This document shows positions 1 through 9,860 of a stretch of 64,000 bases of DNA, in pieces. The DNA is from Glutamicibacter sp. B1 (lineage in GTDB: Bacteria > Actinomycetota > Actinomycetes > Actinomycetales > Micrococcaceae). A model generated the notes under the pieces. That model made no database searches. It was not told the DNA's origin and was given only the letters and a program-made list of their open reading frames with translations. The DNA lies in assembly GCF_039602135.1 (NCBI RefSeq), contig NZ_CP125942.1, forward strand, positions 2,480,001 through 2,544,000, read 5' to 3'. Position 1 is the stretch's first letter; each line of letters starts with the position of its first letter. Position numbers and translations under genes: made by a program.

Positions 1-689
1 TTGACGGTGGCATAGCCGACGGCCACCGTCCCGATGACGGAGAAGATCAGCCAAGTGCTTGGCCCAGAGATGTTCAAGGTGTTGTAGGTAGCGATGGCGC
101 ACAGTGGCAGTAGAGCTAGGCCGGTACCGGCAAAGGCTGCTCCGGCCGGCCTCAGGGATGGCTTCACCGCGTAGGTAATTAGACCGCCGAGGTAGAAGGC
201 CACGGCAAGGAGGAAGAACGCTATCAGCTTGGCCACCGGTGGTAGCGCGAAGCTCAAGAAGAGTGCCCCTGCGGCAACGATCATCAAGGCTGCTACGTAG
301 AGAGTGATGTTGATATTGCGTAGTTCGCGTTCGCGCTTGGTCAGTACCTTGACTGGTTTCGCTTGAACTTCGGCGCGCGGTGCCGGACTGACTTGTTGTG
401 GCACGCCAGTGCCTTGAGGCTGTACCGGTAGTGGTGTGAGGATACCGCTGGTGCCGGGTCCGGATGATTCTTGAAGTGGTACCGGCGCTAGCTCGCCGGG
501 TGGAGCGTGCGTCAGTTGGCCGGTGCGACGTAAATAGTCGTTGGCCGCTTCGTAGCCTTCTTGCCATGCTTCGCGCAAGCGTTGTGCCGTTGGTTCTGCC
601 TGGTCTTGTGCGAGTTTGCGTCCGCGGGAGCGTCCAAAGAAGTATCCAGCAAGGGCCAGTACGATTACCAGCACAATCCAACCGATCAT
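1..689 (-). CDS. Polytopic membrane protein, 3' end outside window
   Basis: Reads leftward from an ATG at 689 (preceded by AGGGGAGTGGGCTCA, a usable ribosome-binding site) to the window edge without a stop; about 229 residues are visible. The first 18 residues form a hydrophobic helix (MIGWIVLVIVLALAGYFFG) followed by a basic/acidic soluble stretch, a Pro/Gln-rich linker near residues 75-110, and then at least four hydrophobic segments with few charges. The alternation of many short transmembrane helices recalls large DUF2339-type membrane proteins, but I cannot assign a family with confidence. It lies downstream of tuf and is separated from it by a strong terminator, so it is probably an independent unit. 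Function unknown. Confidence 0.75.
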   Translation of the reverse strand, partial: MIGWIVLVIVLALAGYFFGRSRGRKLAQDQAEPTAQRLREAWQEGYEAANDYLRRTGQLTHAPPGELAPVPLQESSGPGTSGILTPLPVQPQGTGVPQQVSPAPRAEVQAKPVKVLTKRERELRNINITLYVAALMIVAAGALFLSFALPPVAKLIAFFLLAVAFYLGGLITYAVKPSLRPAGAAFAGTGLALLPLCAIATYNTLNISGPSTWLIFSVIGTVAVGYATV

Positions 690-782
690 TGAGCCCACTC
701 CCCTAATGAATTTTTAGTGCGCCCTCCAATTAGACCAGCTTCTAGAAATATTCACTAGTTCAAGTTCGTTATTAAGCAAAAA

Positions 783-814
783 AATTCCCCCAGCACATAA
801 GTGCTGGGGGAATT
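783..814 (-). terminator. tuf terminator
   Basis: Perfect 14-bp inverted repeat (AATTCCCCCAGCAC with a 4-nt loop) followed on the minus strand by a run of seven T residues. It sits 37 nt after the tuf stop codon and closes the str operon. Confidence 0.9.
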
Positions 815-850
815 CTTTGATCTCTACGGATCTAAATCATCAAGTAATGA

Positions 851-2041
851 CTACTTGGTGATCGAGGTGACCTTGCCCGAACCAACGGTGCGGCCGCCTT
901 CGCGAATTGCGAAGCCGAGGCCCTCTTCCATAGCGATTGGCTGGATCAGCTCAACCGACATTTCGGTGTTGTCGCCTGGCATAACCATTTCGGTGCCCTC
1001 TGGGAGGGTGATAACGCCGGTAACGTCGGTGGTGCGGAAGTAGAACTGCGGACGGTAGTTCGAGTAGAACGGGTTGTGACGTCCGCCTTCGTCCTTCGAC
1101 AGGATGTAGACGTTAGCTTCGAAGTTGGTGTGTGGGGTGATGGAGCCTGGGGCTACAACAACCTGGCCACGCTCAACGTCGTCGCGCTTCAGACCGCGAA
1201 GCAGCAGACCACAGTTCTCGCCTGCCCATGCTTCGTCGAGCTGCTTGTGGAACATCTCGATACCGGTAACGGTGGTCTTCTGGATTGGGCGGATACCAAC
1301 AATCTCAACTTCCGAGTTGATGGCAAGGGTGCCACGCTCGGCGCGACCGGTAACAACGGTACCGCGACCGGTGATGGTGAAGACGTCCTCGATTGGCATC
1401 AAGAATGGCTTGTCACGGTCACGAACTGGATCTGGGATGAAGCTGTCAGCAGCGTCCATCAGTTCCTCAACAGCTGCAACCCACTTTGCGTCGCCTTCCA
1501 GAGCCTTCAGGCCCGAAACGCGGATCACTGGTGCGTCGTCGCCATCGAAGCCCTGGGAGGACAGAAGTTCGCGAACTTCCATCTCCACGAGCTCGAGCAG
1601 CTCTTCGTCGTCAACCATGTCGGACTTGTTCAGTGCGACCATCAGGGTAGGAACACCAACCTGGCGGGCCAGCAGAACGTGCTCGCGGGTCTGAGCCATT
1701 GGACCATCGGTAGCAGCAACCACGAGGATTGCGCCGTCCATCTGAGCAGCACCGGTGATCATGTTCTTGACATAGTCAGCGTGGCCTGGAGCGTCAACGT
1801 GTGCGTAGTGACGCTTTTCAGTCTGGTACTCGATGTGCGAGATATTGATGGTAATACCGCGCTGGCGCTCTTCTGGAGCCGAGTCGATGTTAGCGAAGTC
1901 GCGCTTTTCGTTCAGGTCTGGGTACTTGTCAGCCAGAACCTTGGAGATAGCTGCGGTCAGAGTGGTCTTACCGTGGTCAACGTGACCGATGGTACCAATG
2001 TTGACGTGCGGCTTGTTGCGCTCGAACTTTGCCTTTGCCAC
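851..2041 (-). CDS. tuf: Elongation factor Tu
   Basis: GTPase that delivers aminoacyl-tRNA to the ribosomal A site. The 396-residue length is normal. The P-loop GHVDHGKT is at residues 19-26, the switch II motif DAPGHADY near 81-88 and the base-recognition motif NKSD near 137; the two beta-barrel domains follow. It starts at GTG 2041 with the strong ribosome-binding site AGGAGGA five bases upstream. It is the last gene of rpsL-rpsG-fusA-tuf; the 241-bp gap to fusA contains its own candidate promoter, so it can be made independently of the operon. Confidence 0.98.
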   Translation of the reverse strand: MAKAKFERNKPHVNIGTIGHVDHGKTTLTAAISKVLADKYPDLNEKRDFANIDSAPEERQRGITINISHIEYQTEKRHYAHVDAPGHADYVKNMITGAAQMDGAILVVAATDGPMAQTREHVLLARQVGVPTLMVALNKSDMVDDEELLELVEMEVRELLSSQGFDGDDAPVIRVSGLKALEGDAKWVAAVEELMDAADSFIPDPVRDRDKPFLMPIEDVFTITGRGTVVTGRAERGTLAINSEVEIVGIRPIQKTTVTGIEMFHKQLDEAWAGENCGLLLRGLKRDDVERGQVVVAPGSITPHTNFEANVYILSKDEGGRHNPFYSNYRPQFYFRTTDVTGVITLPEGTEMVMPGDNTEMSVELIQPIAMEEGLGFAIREGGRTVGSGKVTSITK

Positions 2042-2108
2042 AAGTTCCTCCTAGAAACATTTACAGAAGACTTTTTTCGTCTGCGCGGTTCGCAAACGAA
2101 CTTCAAAC

Positions 2109-2138
2109 AGTCTACTGGGGGCGTTGATAATTTTGGAA
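2109..2138 (-). promoter_or_regulatory. Candidate tuf promoter
   Basis: On the minus strand TTCCAA, an 18-bp spacer, then TAGACT, about 70 bp before the tuf start. This fits a housekeeping sigma promoter only approximately at the -35. The fusA-tuf gap also holds a GTTCG/CGAAC hairpin just downstream of it. Confidence 0.4.
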
Positions 2139-2282
2139 ATTTCGGTCCTCTGCGGGCCCTGCATGTGATGCAAATCCCTCGTTGGCCGTTTGCGGGGCCG
2201 GCCTCAATGGCGTTGAAGCCGGCTCCGCGATCGGCCACTTCCCCACAATGGGGGTCACGGCCAAGTTTTGGTTCCGAGACGG

Positions 2283-4397
2283 TTACTCGCCGCGGGACTT
2301 CTGAACGATCTCGTCGGCAACAGCCTTCGGGACCTCAGAGTAGCTGTCGAAGGTCATCGAGTAAACTGCACGACCCTGGGTCTTCGAACGCAGGTCACCA
2401 ATGTAACCGAACATCTCAGACAGTGGAACGCCAGCCTTGATGACCTTGACGCCTGCAGCGTCGGACATCTCGGTGATCGAGCCACGGCGGGAGTTCAGGT
2501 CGCCGATAACGTCGCCCATGTACTCTTCCGGGGTACGAACTTCAACGCTCATCAGTGGTTCGAGCAGAACAGGGTTAGCGCGGCGTGCGCCTTCCTTGAA
2601 TACCTGCGAACCAGCGATCTTGAACGCCATTTCCGAGGAGTCAACATCGTGGTATGCACCATCGATGAGGGTAGCCTTCACACCAACCAGTGGGTAGCCA
2701 GCCAAGATGCCGTACTGCATTGCTTCCTGGATACCAGCGTCAACGGATGGGATGTATTCACGAGGCACACGACCACCGGTAACGGCGTTCTTGAACTCGT
2801 AGGTTACGCCATCGACAACTTCCAGAGGCTCAAAGGAGACCTGGACCTTTGCGAACTGACCCGAACCACCGGTCTGCTTCTTGTGGGTGAAGTCAACCTT
2901 CTCCACAGCCTTCTTGATGGTTTCGCGGTATGCAACCTGTGGCTTACCAACGTTTGCTTCCACGCGGAATTCGCGCTTCATGCGGTCAACCAGGATGTCG
3001 AGGTGAAGCTCGCCCATGCCGCCGATTTCGGTCTGGCCGGTGTCTTCGTTCAACGAAACGGTAAAGGTTGGATCTTCTGCGGACAGCTTCTGGATAGCGG
3101 TCGACAGCTTCTCCTGGTCACCCTTGGTCTTAGGTTCGATGGCCACGAAGATCACGGGATCCGGGAAGGTCATCGACTCAAGAACGATTGGGTTAGCTGG
3201 ATCGCAAAGGGTATCACCGGTGGTGGTATCCTTCAGGCCGATCACAGCGTAGATGTGACCTGCGTGGATCTCGTCTACCGGATTCTCCTTGTTGGAGTGC
3301 ATCTGGAAGAGCTTGCCAACACGTTCCTTCTTCTGCTTGGTGGAGTTCAGCAGCTGAGCACCGGACTCTACCTTGCCGGAGTAAACGCGGATGAAGTTGA
3401 GCTGACCGAAGAATGGGTGAGCAGCAATCTTGAAAGCCAGTGCCGAGAATGGTGCATCCTCGGAAGGCTCACGGGTGAGCTCGATTTCTTCGTTCTTTGG
3501 ATCGTGACCGACCATTGCGCCAACGTCCAGTGGGGATGGCAGGAAATCGATAACAGCGTCGAGCATTGGCTGCACGCCGCGGTTCTTGAAGGCCGAACCA
3601 CAGAATACTGGGTAAGCTTCGGAGTTCACGGTCAGCTTGCGGATGCCAGCCTTGAGTTCCTCGATGGAGAGTTCTTCACCTTCGAGGTACTTTTCCATGA
3701 GCTCTTCGGAAGCCTCAGCAACATCCTCAACCAGCTTGGCGCGGTACTCTTCAGCACGCTCAACCAAGTCAGCAGGGATCTCGCGGGTTTCGTAAGCAGC
3801 ACCCATGGTGACGTCGCCCTTGGCGTCGCCTTCCCAAACGAATGCCTTCATGCTCAGCAGGTCCACAACGCCGGTGAACTCGGACTCGGAGCCGATTGGC
3901 AGCTGCATAACCAGCGGCTTGGCACCCAGACGCTTGATGATGGTGTCTACGGTGAAGTAGAAATCAGCACCCAGCTTGTCCATCTTGTTCACGAAGCAGA
4001 TACGTGGAACGTTGTACTTGTCAGCCTGGCGCCAAACGGTCTCAGACTGAGGCTCAACGCCTTCCTTGCCATCGAACACGGCAACGGCGCCATCGAGCAC
4101 GCGCAGCGAGCGCTCCACCTCAACGGTGAAGTCAACGTGGCCTGGGGTATCGATGATGTTGATCTGGTTCTTGTTCCAGAAGCAAGTCACGGCCGCGGAG
4201 GTAATGGTGATACCGCGTTCCTTTTCCTGCTCCATCCAGTCGGTGGTCGACGCACCGTCGTGGGTCTCACCGAGCTTGTGGTTCACACCCGTGTAGAAAA
4301 GGATGCGCTCAGTAGTAGTGGTCTTACCGGCATCGATGTGGGCCATGATGCCGATATTGCGGACCTTGTTCAGGTCAGTAAGCACGTCCTGTGCCAC
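2283..4397 (-). CDS. fusA: Elongation factor G
   Basis: Ribosomal translocase GTPase, 704 residues, normal length. The P-loop [11 protein letters not shown] is at residues 19-29, DTPGHVDF follows at about 85 and NKMDK at about 140; domains II-V are intact to the C-terminus. Start GTG 4397 is preceded by AGGGAGA. It lies 69 nt downstream of rpsG with an 11-bp stem hairpin in the gap, and it is followed by the tuf promoter region. It is the target of fusidic acid in general; I did not assess resistance residues. Confidence 0.98.
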   Translation of the reverse strand: MAQDVLTDLNKVRNIGIMAHIDAGKTTTTERILFYTGVNHKLGETHDGASTTDWMEQEKERGITITSAAVTCFWNKNQINIIDTPGHVDFTVEVERSLRVLDGAVAVFDGKEGVEPQSETVWRQADKYNVPRICFVNKMDKLGADFYFTVDTIIKRLGAKPLVMQLPIGSESEFTGVVDLLSMKAFVWEGDAKGDVTMGAAYETREIPADLVERAEEYRAKLVEDVAEASEELMEKYLEGEELSIEELKAGIRKLTVNSEAYPVFCGSAFKNRGVQPMLDAVIDFLPSPLDVGAMVGHDPKNEEIELTREPSEDAPFSALAFKIAAHPFFGQLNFIRVYSGKVESGAQLLNSTKQKKERVGKLFQMHSNKENPVDEIHAGHIYAVIGLKDTTTGDTLCDPANPIVLESMTFPDPVIFVAIEPKTKGDQEKLSTAIQKLSAEDPTFTVSLNEDTGQTEIGGMGELHLDILVDRMKREFRVEANVGKPQVAYRETIKKAVEKVDFTHKKQTGGSGQFAKVQVSFEPLEVVDGVTYEFKNAVTGGRVPREYIPSVDAGIQEAMQYGILAGYPLVGVKATLIDGAYHDVDSSEMAFKIAGSQVFKEGARRANPVLLEPLMSVEVRTPEEYMGDVIGDLNSRRGSITEMSDAAGVKVIKAGVPLSEMFGYIGDLRSKTQGRAVYSMTFDSYSEVPKAVADEIVQKSRGE

Positions 4398-4426
4398 GTT
4401 GTCTCCCTAAAAGGTGAGGCGAGAAC

Positions 4427-4452
4427 TGCTGGGCATCGGTTGATGCCCAGCA
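4427..4452 (-). promoter_or_regulatory. Intercistronic hairpin rpsG-fusA
   Basis: Perfect 11-bp stem (TGCTGGGCATC / GATGCCCAGCA) with a 4-nt loop in the gap between rpsG and fusA. It is not followed by a T-run on the minus strand, so it does not look like a terminator. A role in RNA processing, stability or operon autoregulation is possible. Confidence 0.45.
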
Positions 4453-4466
4453 CGTTCAAGCATTTC

Positions 4467-4937
4467 TTACCAGCGGTAGTGTGCGAAGGCCTTGTTGGAC
4501 TCGGCCATCTTGTGAGTGTCTTCGCGACGCTTCACAGCGGCACCCAGACCGTTCGATGCATCCAAGATCTCGTTCATCAAACGTTCGATCATGGTCTTCT
4601 CGCGGCGAGCCTTCGAGTAGCCAACCAACCAGCGCAGAGCCAGTGCGGTTGCACGGCCTGGCTTTACCTCTACAGGAACCTGGTAGGTCGCGCCACCGAC
4701 ACGGCGGGAACGAACCTCAAGGGCTGGGCGGATGTTATCCATAGCCTTCTTGAGAGTCGAAACAGCGTCGGTACCGGACTTTGCAGCGGCACCTTCGAGT
4801 GCACCGTAAACAATGCGCTCTGCAGTGGACTTCTTGCCGTCGACGAGAACCTTGTTGATCAGCTGGGTGACCAATGGGGATTCGAAGACTGGATCAGAAA
4901 CTAGTGGGCGCTTTGGCGCCGGACCCTTACGAGGCAT
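4467..4937 (-). CDS. rpsG: 30S ribosomal protein S7
   Basis: Primary 16S rRNA-binding protein that nucleates the head of the small subunit, 156 residues, standard length, with N-terminus [11 protein letters not shown] and a C-terminus ending NKAFAHYRW as in bacterial S7 proteins. Its ATG overlaps the rpsL stop by one base (TAATG), indicating translational coupling. In E. coli S7 is the autoregulator of this operon; whether it acts so here cannot be read from sequence alone. Confidence 0.97.
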   Translation of the reverse strand: MPRKGPAPKRPLVSDPVFESPLVTQLINKVLVDGKKSTAERIVYGALEGAAAKSGTDAVSTLKKAMDNIRPALEVRSRRVGGATYQVPVEVKPGRATALALRWLVGYSKARREKTMIERLMNEILDASNGLGAAVKRREDTHKMAESNKAFAHYRW

Positions 4938-5311
4938 TACTTACCATCCTTCTTTGCACCGTAGCGGGAACGAGCCTGCTTACGATCCTTCACACCCTGG
5001 GTATCCAGAGCACCACGTACAATCTTGTAGCGAACACCTGGAAGGTCCTTTACACGACCACCGCGAACGAGCACGATGGAGTGTTCCTGCAGGTTGTGTC
5101 CGACACCTGGAATGTAAGCGGTAACTTCGACGCCACCGGCAAGGCGCACACGTGCGACCTTACGCAGAGCCGAGTTTGGCTTCTTTGGGGTGGTGGTGTA
5201 CACACGGGTGCATACGCCACGGCGCATTGGGTTGCCCTTCAGGGCAGGGGCCTTGGTCTTGACGACCTTAGGCGAGCGGCCCTTACGGACCAGCTGCTGA
5301 ATAGTAGGCAC
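4937..5311 (-). CDS. rpsL: 30S ribosomal protein S12
   Basis: Decoding-centre protein of the small subunit, 124 residues. It starts at GTG 5311 with GGAAGGA upstream. The motif [11 protein letters not shown] (residues 41-51) and the loop containing RVKDLPG (86-92) are present. The two lysines at which streptomycin resistance commonly arises (K43 and K88) are both lysine, so the sequence is the wild-type form at those sites. First gene of the str operon. Confidence 0.97.
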   Translation of the reverse strand: MPTIQQLVRKGRSPKVVKTKAPALKGNPMRRGVCTRVYTTTPKKPNSALRKVARVRLAGGVEVTAYIPGVGHNLQEHSIVLVRGGRVKDLPGVRYKIVRGALDTQGVKDRKQARSRYGAKKDGK

Positions 5312-5802
5312 TTTCGTGTCCTTCCATTGTCTAAGTTTGTCGGCACCACGTCATAAGCACTGTTGCCTAGTAGAGTTTCGGTGCTTCGATCATGGAGCTA
5401 GCTGCTTGCTTTACCGCTCAACTAGAATCTAAAAGTCCCTAGGCGTGCGAAAGTGTGGCATTCGTTGCGCAACCTACCCGCAACCCGGACTGTGTCCATT
5501 TTGCCACACATAAAACAATTACTTTCAGTCTAGCATTAATCCGCCGACCCACCATCTCCAGTAACCGAAATCACCGTTGATGCCCGGGCTTACCCTTCGC
5601 GACGTTGGCTAAACGATCTCGCCCTTTGACGCTATCGCGCATTGCTGAACGGGGCCCAACACTAAGATGACTGGCACCTGAACCTGTGGGGTGGCGCCAC
5701 TCCCCCAACGTACATAATGATCACGACTAAGCCTCTAGTTGTTTTATCTCTCAGGAGAGTATTCATCTAGTAATGATCATGCGGCGGGTTGGTGGTTAAA
5801 CG
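5312..5802. other. Long spacer upstream of rpsL
   Basis: About 490 bp between the rpsL start and the rpoC terminator. It must carry the str operon promoter and leader, but I could not identify a convincing -35/-10 pair. It contains a G-rich/C-rich near-palindrome around 5688-5708 and two copies of an AATGATCA octamer (near 5716 and 5773). No credible coding region. Confidence 0.5.
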
Positions 5803-5842
5803 CCCAACGCCTGCCCACACGATTGTGTGGGCAGGCGTTGGG
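5803..5842 (-). terminator. rpoC terminator
   Basis: Perfect 18-bp inverted repeat (CCCAACGCCTGCCCACAC, loop GATT) 30 nt after the rpoC stop codon. The T-run on the minus side is weak, but the stem is very stable. It ends the rpoBC transcript. Confidence 0.8.
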
Positions 5843-5871
5843 TCAACTACCTAACGGCGTTCGTTCCGGTT

Positions 5872-8800
5872 TTAGCGGAAGTCCGAACCGTGGTCGTAGT
5901 CGTCCATCGAGATGGCACGGAATTCAGGCGAAAGCCCACCTTCCAGTGCATCGTCGTACAGACCCGAGGAGAAGGCCGAGGTGCCGGTGAACAAAGTTGC
6001 CTTTGCTTCATCGGTTGGCTCGACGGCGACCTGGGTGTAGCGGTCCAGACCGGTACCGGCCGGGATCAGCTTACCGATGATCACGTTCTCCTTCAGACCG
6101 CGCAGCGGATCTTCCTTACCTTCCATCGCAGCCTGAGTCAGGACGCGGGTGGTTTCCTGGAAGGAAGCAGCCGACAGCCATGAATCGGTAGCCAGCGAGG
6201 CCTTGGTAATACCCATCATTTCGTCACGGCCGGCAGCTGGACGCTTGCCTTCCGAGACAGCCTTACGGTTCGCAGCGGTGAAGCGCGAACGGTCAGCCAA
6301 CTCGCCTGGCAGCAAGTCAGTTTCGCCGGACTCGATCACGGTGACGCGACGCAGCATCTGGCGGACGATAACTTCCACGTGCTTATCGTGGATGCCTACA
6401 CCCTGAGACTGGTACACATCCTGAACCTCGCGGACCAGGAACTTCTGTGCTTCACGTGGGCCGAGGACTCGAAGAACCTGCTTCGGATCCAAGGTACCGG
6501 AGGTGAGCTGGGTACCGGCAACGATGTTCTGGCCTTCCTCAACCAACAGGCGAGCACGACGCAGAACCGGGTAGGCCTGCTTCTCGTCGCCGTTGTCTGG
6601 GGTAACCACAACGCGCAACTGCTTCTCGTCGTCCTCGATCGACACGCGACCGGTGACCTCGGACATCGGAGCCACACCCTTAGGGGTACGGGCTTCGAAA
6701 AGTTCCTGAATACGAGGCAGACCCTGGGTGATATCGTCAGCCGATGCCACACCACCGGTGTGGAAGGTACGCATGGTCAGCTGGGTACCAGGCTCACCGA
6801 TGGACTGTGCAGCGATAATGCCAACAGCCTCACCAATGTCCACGGTCTTGCCGCTGGCCAACGAACGGCCGTAGCACAGTGCACAGGTTCCCACTGCCGA
6901 GTCACAGGTCAGTACGGAGCGAACGCGGATTTCATCCACGCCTGCAGCGTACAGTTCGTCGATCAGTACGTCGCCTACATCCGAACCGGCGGTAGCCAAT
7001 ACGGTGCCTTCAGCGTTCTTCACGTCTGCAGCCAGCGTACGGGTGTAAGCCGAGTTCTCAACGGTTTCGTGCTTCACACGGATGCCAGCTGAGTTATCAG
7101 CAATGGCAACGGTCAAGCCGCGCTTGGTACCGCAGTCCTCTTCGCGGACGATAACGTCCTGCGAAACGTCAACCAGACGTCGGGTCAGGTAACCCGAGTT
7201 TGCGGTCTTCAGTGCGGTATCGGCCAGACCCTTACGGGCACCGTGGGTAGCGATGAAGTACTCCAGAACCGACAGGCCTTCACGGTAGGAAGACTTAATC
7301 GGGCGAGGAATAATTTCACCCTTAGGGTTGGACACCAGACCACGAATACCGGCAATCTGACGCAATTGCAGGTAGTTACCACGAGCCTTGGAAGTCACCA
7401 TTCGGTTAATGGTGTTCAGTTCTTCCATGCCGTTCTTCATGGCCTCGGCAACCTCGTCGGTAGCCTTGGTCCAAATGTCGATCAGGTCCTGACGACGTTC
7501 GGTATCTGCAATCAGACCCTTGTCGTAGGAAGCCTGGACCTTCGCGGCACGTTCCTCGTATGGTGCAAGGATCGCGGCCTTGTCCATGTTCGAGGTAATG
7601 TCCGAGATTGCCACGGTGACACCCGAGCGTGTCGACCAGTAGAAACCGGCGTCCTTCAGGTTATCCAAGGTAGCTGCAGCAATGACCTTCGGGTAGCGCT
7701 CTGCCAGATCGTTGACGATCTCCGAGAGTGCATCCTTACCGGCAACGGTGGCTACCCATGGGTAGTCCGCAGGCAGGGTGTCGTTGAACAGTACCTGACC
7801 CAGCGAGGTCTCCAGCAGTGCTGGGGTACCTGGCTCCCAGCCCTCAGGGGCTGGCTGGTCTGCGGAAGGAACAAAGTTCTCCACGCGGACCTTGATCGGT
7901 GCGTTCAGGTGCAGTTCGCCCAGATCCTTGGCCATGATGGCTTCGGAAACGGTCGAGAACACGCGGCCAGCGCCAACCTCATGAGCACGTTTGGTGGTCA
8001 AGTGGTGCAGACCGATGATCATATCCTGCGAAGGCTGTGCCACCGGGCGACCATCGGAAGGCTTCAAGATGTTGTGCGAGGACAGCATCAAGATGCGAGC
8101 TTCAGCCTGTGCTTCTGGGCTCAGCGGCAGGTGTACTGCCATCTGGTCACCGTCGAAGTCAGCGTTGAACGCGCCACAAACCAATGGGTGCAGCTGCAGA
8201 GCCTTACCTTCAATGAGCTGTGGTTCGAAGGCCTGGATACCCAAACGGTGCAGGGTTGGTGCACGGTTGAGCAGTACCGGGTGCTCGGTGATGATCTCTT
8301 CGAGAACGTCCCAAACCTGTGGACGGTAACGCTCGACCATACGCTTAGCCGACTTGATGTTCTGTGCGTGGTTGAGGTCAACCAGGCGCTTCATCACGAA
8401 AGGCTTGAAGAGCTCCAGAGCCATCTGCTTAGGCAGACCACACTGGTGCAGCTTCAGCTGCGGGCCAACCACGATGACCGAACGGCCCGAGTAGTCAACG
8501 CGCTTACCGAGCAGGTTCTGACGGAAACGACCCTGCTTACCCTTGAGCATGTCGCTCAGGGACTTCAGTGGACGGTTACCTGGACCGGTGACCGGACGGC
8601 CACGGCGGCCGTTGTCGAACAGCGAGTCAACAGCTTCCTGCATCATGCGCTTTTCGTTGTTCACGATGATCTCAGGTGCACCAAGATCAAGCAGACGCTT
8701 CAGGCGGTTGTTGCGGTTGATCACGCGACGGTACAGGTCGTTCAGGTCCGAGGTAGCGAAACGGCCACCGTCGAGCTGAACCATTGGGCGCAGTTCTGGC

Positions 8801-9762
8801 GGGATCACTGGAACGGCGTCGAGCACCATGCCCTTTGGCGAGTTGCCATTGGCCAAGAATGCGTTAACAACCTTCAGGCGCTTGAGTGCACGAGCCTTCT
8901 TCTGGCCCTTGCCGTTCTCAATGACGGTCTTCAGCTCTTCAGCTTCGGCCGCCAGATCGAAGTTTTCCAGACGCTTCTGGATTGCTTCTGCACCCATGGA
9001 GCCTTCGAAGTACAGTCCGTACTTCTCACGCATGGTGCGGTACAGGCCTTCATCACCTTCGAGGTCAGCGACCTTCAGGTTCTTGAAGCGTTCCCACACT
9101 GCACGCAGGCGCTCAGCTTCAGCCTTGGCACGCTTGTCGATCTGCAGCACGGTCTTCTCGGCCAAGGTACGAGCCTTGTTCAGCTCGGCGTTCTTCGCGC
9201 CGTCTGCTTCCAGCTTCTCCAGCTCTGCTTCCAATTCGGCTGCAACAGCCTTCTTGTCAGCTTCGGCGTTGGTAGCCAACTGGCGCAGTTCCAGATCGTG
9301 CTGGGCCTGCAGGTTAGGCATTTCAGCGTGGCGACGGTCTTCGTTCACGCTGGTGATCATGTAGGCAGCGAAGTAGATGACCTTTTCCAGGTCCTTCGGA
9401 GCCAGATCAAGCAGGTAGCCCAAGCGCGAAGGAACGCCCTTGAAGTACCAGATGTGGGTCACTGGAGCAGCAAGCTCGATGTGGCCCATGCGCTCACGAC
9501 GAACGTTCGCACGGGTCACCTCAACGCCACAACGCTCGCAGATGATGCCCTTGAAGCGCACGCGCTTGTACTTACCGCAGTAGCATTCCCAGTCGCGGGA
9601 AGGGCCGAAGATCTTTTCGCAGAAAAGACCGTCCTTCTCCGGCTTGAGGGTGCGGTAGTTAATGGTTTCCGGCTTCTTGACCTCGCCGTAGCTCCATCCA
9701 CGGATTTCTTCCGCGGTGGCGAGGTTGATTCGCATAAGGCCGAATGAGGAATCGCTGGACAT
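5872..9762 (-). CDS. rpoC: RNA polymerase beta' subunit
   Basis: Catalytic large subunit of RNA polymerase, 1296 residues, the usual actinobacterial length. The N-terminal zinc-binding cysteines are C60, C62, C75 and C78. The Mg-binding active-site motif NADFDGDQ is at 533-540. The C-terminal jaw and the conserved segment with [10 protein letters not shown] are intact. It lies 98 bp downstream of rpoB and is surely co-transcribed with it. The start ATG 9762 is preceded by a purine-rich AGAGAAAAGGACC. Confidence 0.98.
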   Translation of the reverse strand: MSSDSSFGLMRINLATAEEIRGWSYGEVKKPETINYRTLKPEKDGLFCEKIFGPSRDWECYCGKYKRVRFKGIICERCGVEVTRANVRRERMGHIELAAPVTHIWYFKGVPSRLGYLLDLAPKDLEKVIYFAAYMITSVNEDRRHAEMPNLQAQHDLELRQLATNAEADKKAVAAELEAELEKLEADGAKNAELNKARTLAEKTVLQIDKRAKAEAERLRAVWERFKNLKVADLEGDEGLYRTMREKYGLYFEGSMGAEAIQKRLENFDLAAEAEELKTVIENGKGQKKARALKRLKVVNAFLANGNSPKGMVLDAVPVIPPELRPMVQLDGGRFATSDLNDLYRRVINRNNRLKRLLDLGAPEIIVNNEKRMMQEAVDSLFDNGRRGRPVTGPGNRPLKSLSDMLKGKQGRFRQNLLGKRVDYSGRSVIVVGPQLKLHQCGLPKQMALELFKPFVMKRLVDLNHAQNIKSAKRMVERYRPQVWDVLEEIITEHPVLLNRAPTLHRLGIQAFEPQLIEGKALQLHPLVCGAFNADFDGDQMAVHLPLSPEAQAEARILMLSSHNILKPSDGRPVAQPSQDMIIGLHHLTTKRAHEVGAGRVFSTVSEAIMAKDLGELHLNAPIKVRVENFVPSADQPAPEGWEPGTPALLETSLGQVLFNDTLPADYPWVATVAGKDALSEIVNDLAERYPKVIAAATLDNLKDAGFYWSTRSGVTVAISDITSNMDKAAILAPYEERAAKVQASYDKGLIADTERRQDLIDIWTKATDEVAEAMKNGMEELNTINRMVTSKARGNYLQLRQIAGIRGLVSNPKGEIIPRPIKSSYREGLSVLEYFIATHGARKGLADTALKTANSGYLTRRLVDVSQDVIVREEDCGTKRGLTVAIADNSAGIRVKHETVENSAYTRTLAADVKNAEGTVLATAGSDVGDVLIDELYAAGVDEIRVRSVLTCDSAVGTCALCYGRSLASGKTVDIGEAVGIIAAQSIGEPGTQLTMRTFHTGGVASADDITQGLPRIQELFEARTPKGVAPMSEVTGRVSIEDDEKQLRVVVTPDNGDEKQAYPVLRRARLLVEEGQNIVAGTQLTSGTLDPKQVLRVLGPREAQKFLVREVQDVYQSQGVGIHDKHVEVIVRQMLRRVTVIESGETDLLPGELADRSRFTAANRKAVSEGKRPAAGRDEMMGITKASLATDSWLSAASFQETTRVLTQAAMEGKEDPLRGLKENVIIGKLIPAGTGLDRYTQVAVEPTDEAKATLFTGTSAFSSGLYDDALEGGLSPEFRAISMDDYDHGSDFR

Positions 9763-9860
9763 ATGGTCCTTTTCTCTCTTCTGTGGTGTCTGAAGTCGAT
9801 ACGAATGAGGGTTGAATTTTCGGCCCCTGCCTGCAGGGCTACTGCAGGCAGGGCGTCAAA

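Noticed and set aside
1076..2440. 454-residue open frame on the plus strand over tuf
   Set aside because: Antisense shadow of tuf.
2268..4904. 878-residue open frame on the plus strand over fusA and rpsG
   Set aside because: Antisense shadow of two highly conserved genes; the composition follows from their codon bias and no family match is apparent.
7243..9747. 834-residue open frame on the plus strand over rpoC
   Set aside because: Antisense shadow of rpoC, with no ribosome-binding site and unusual residue composition.
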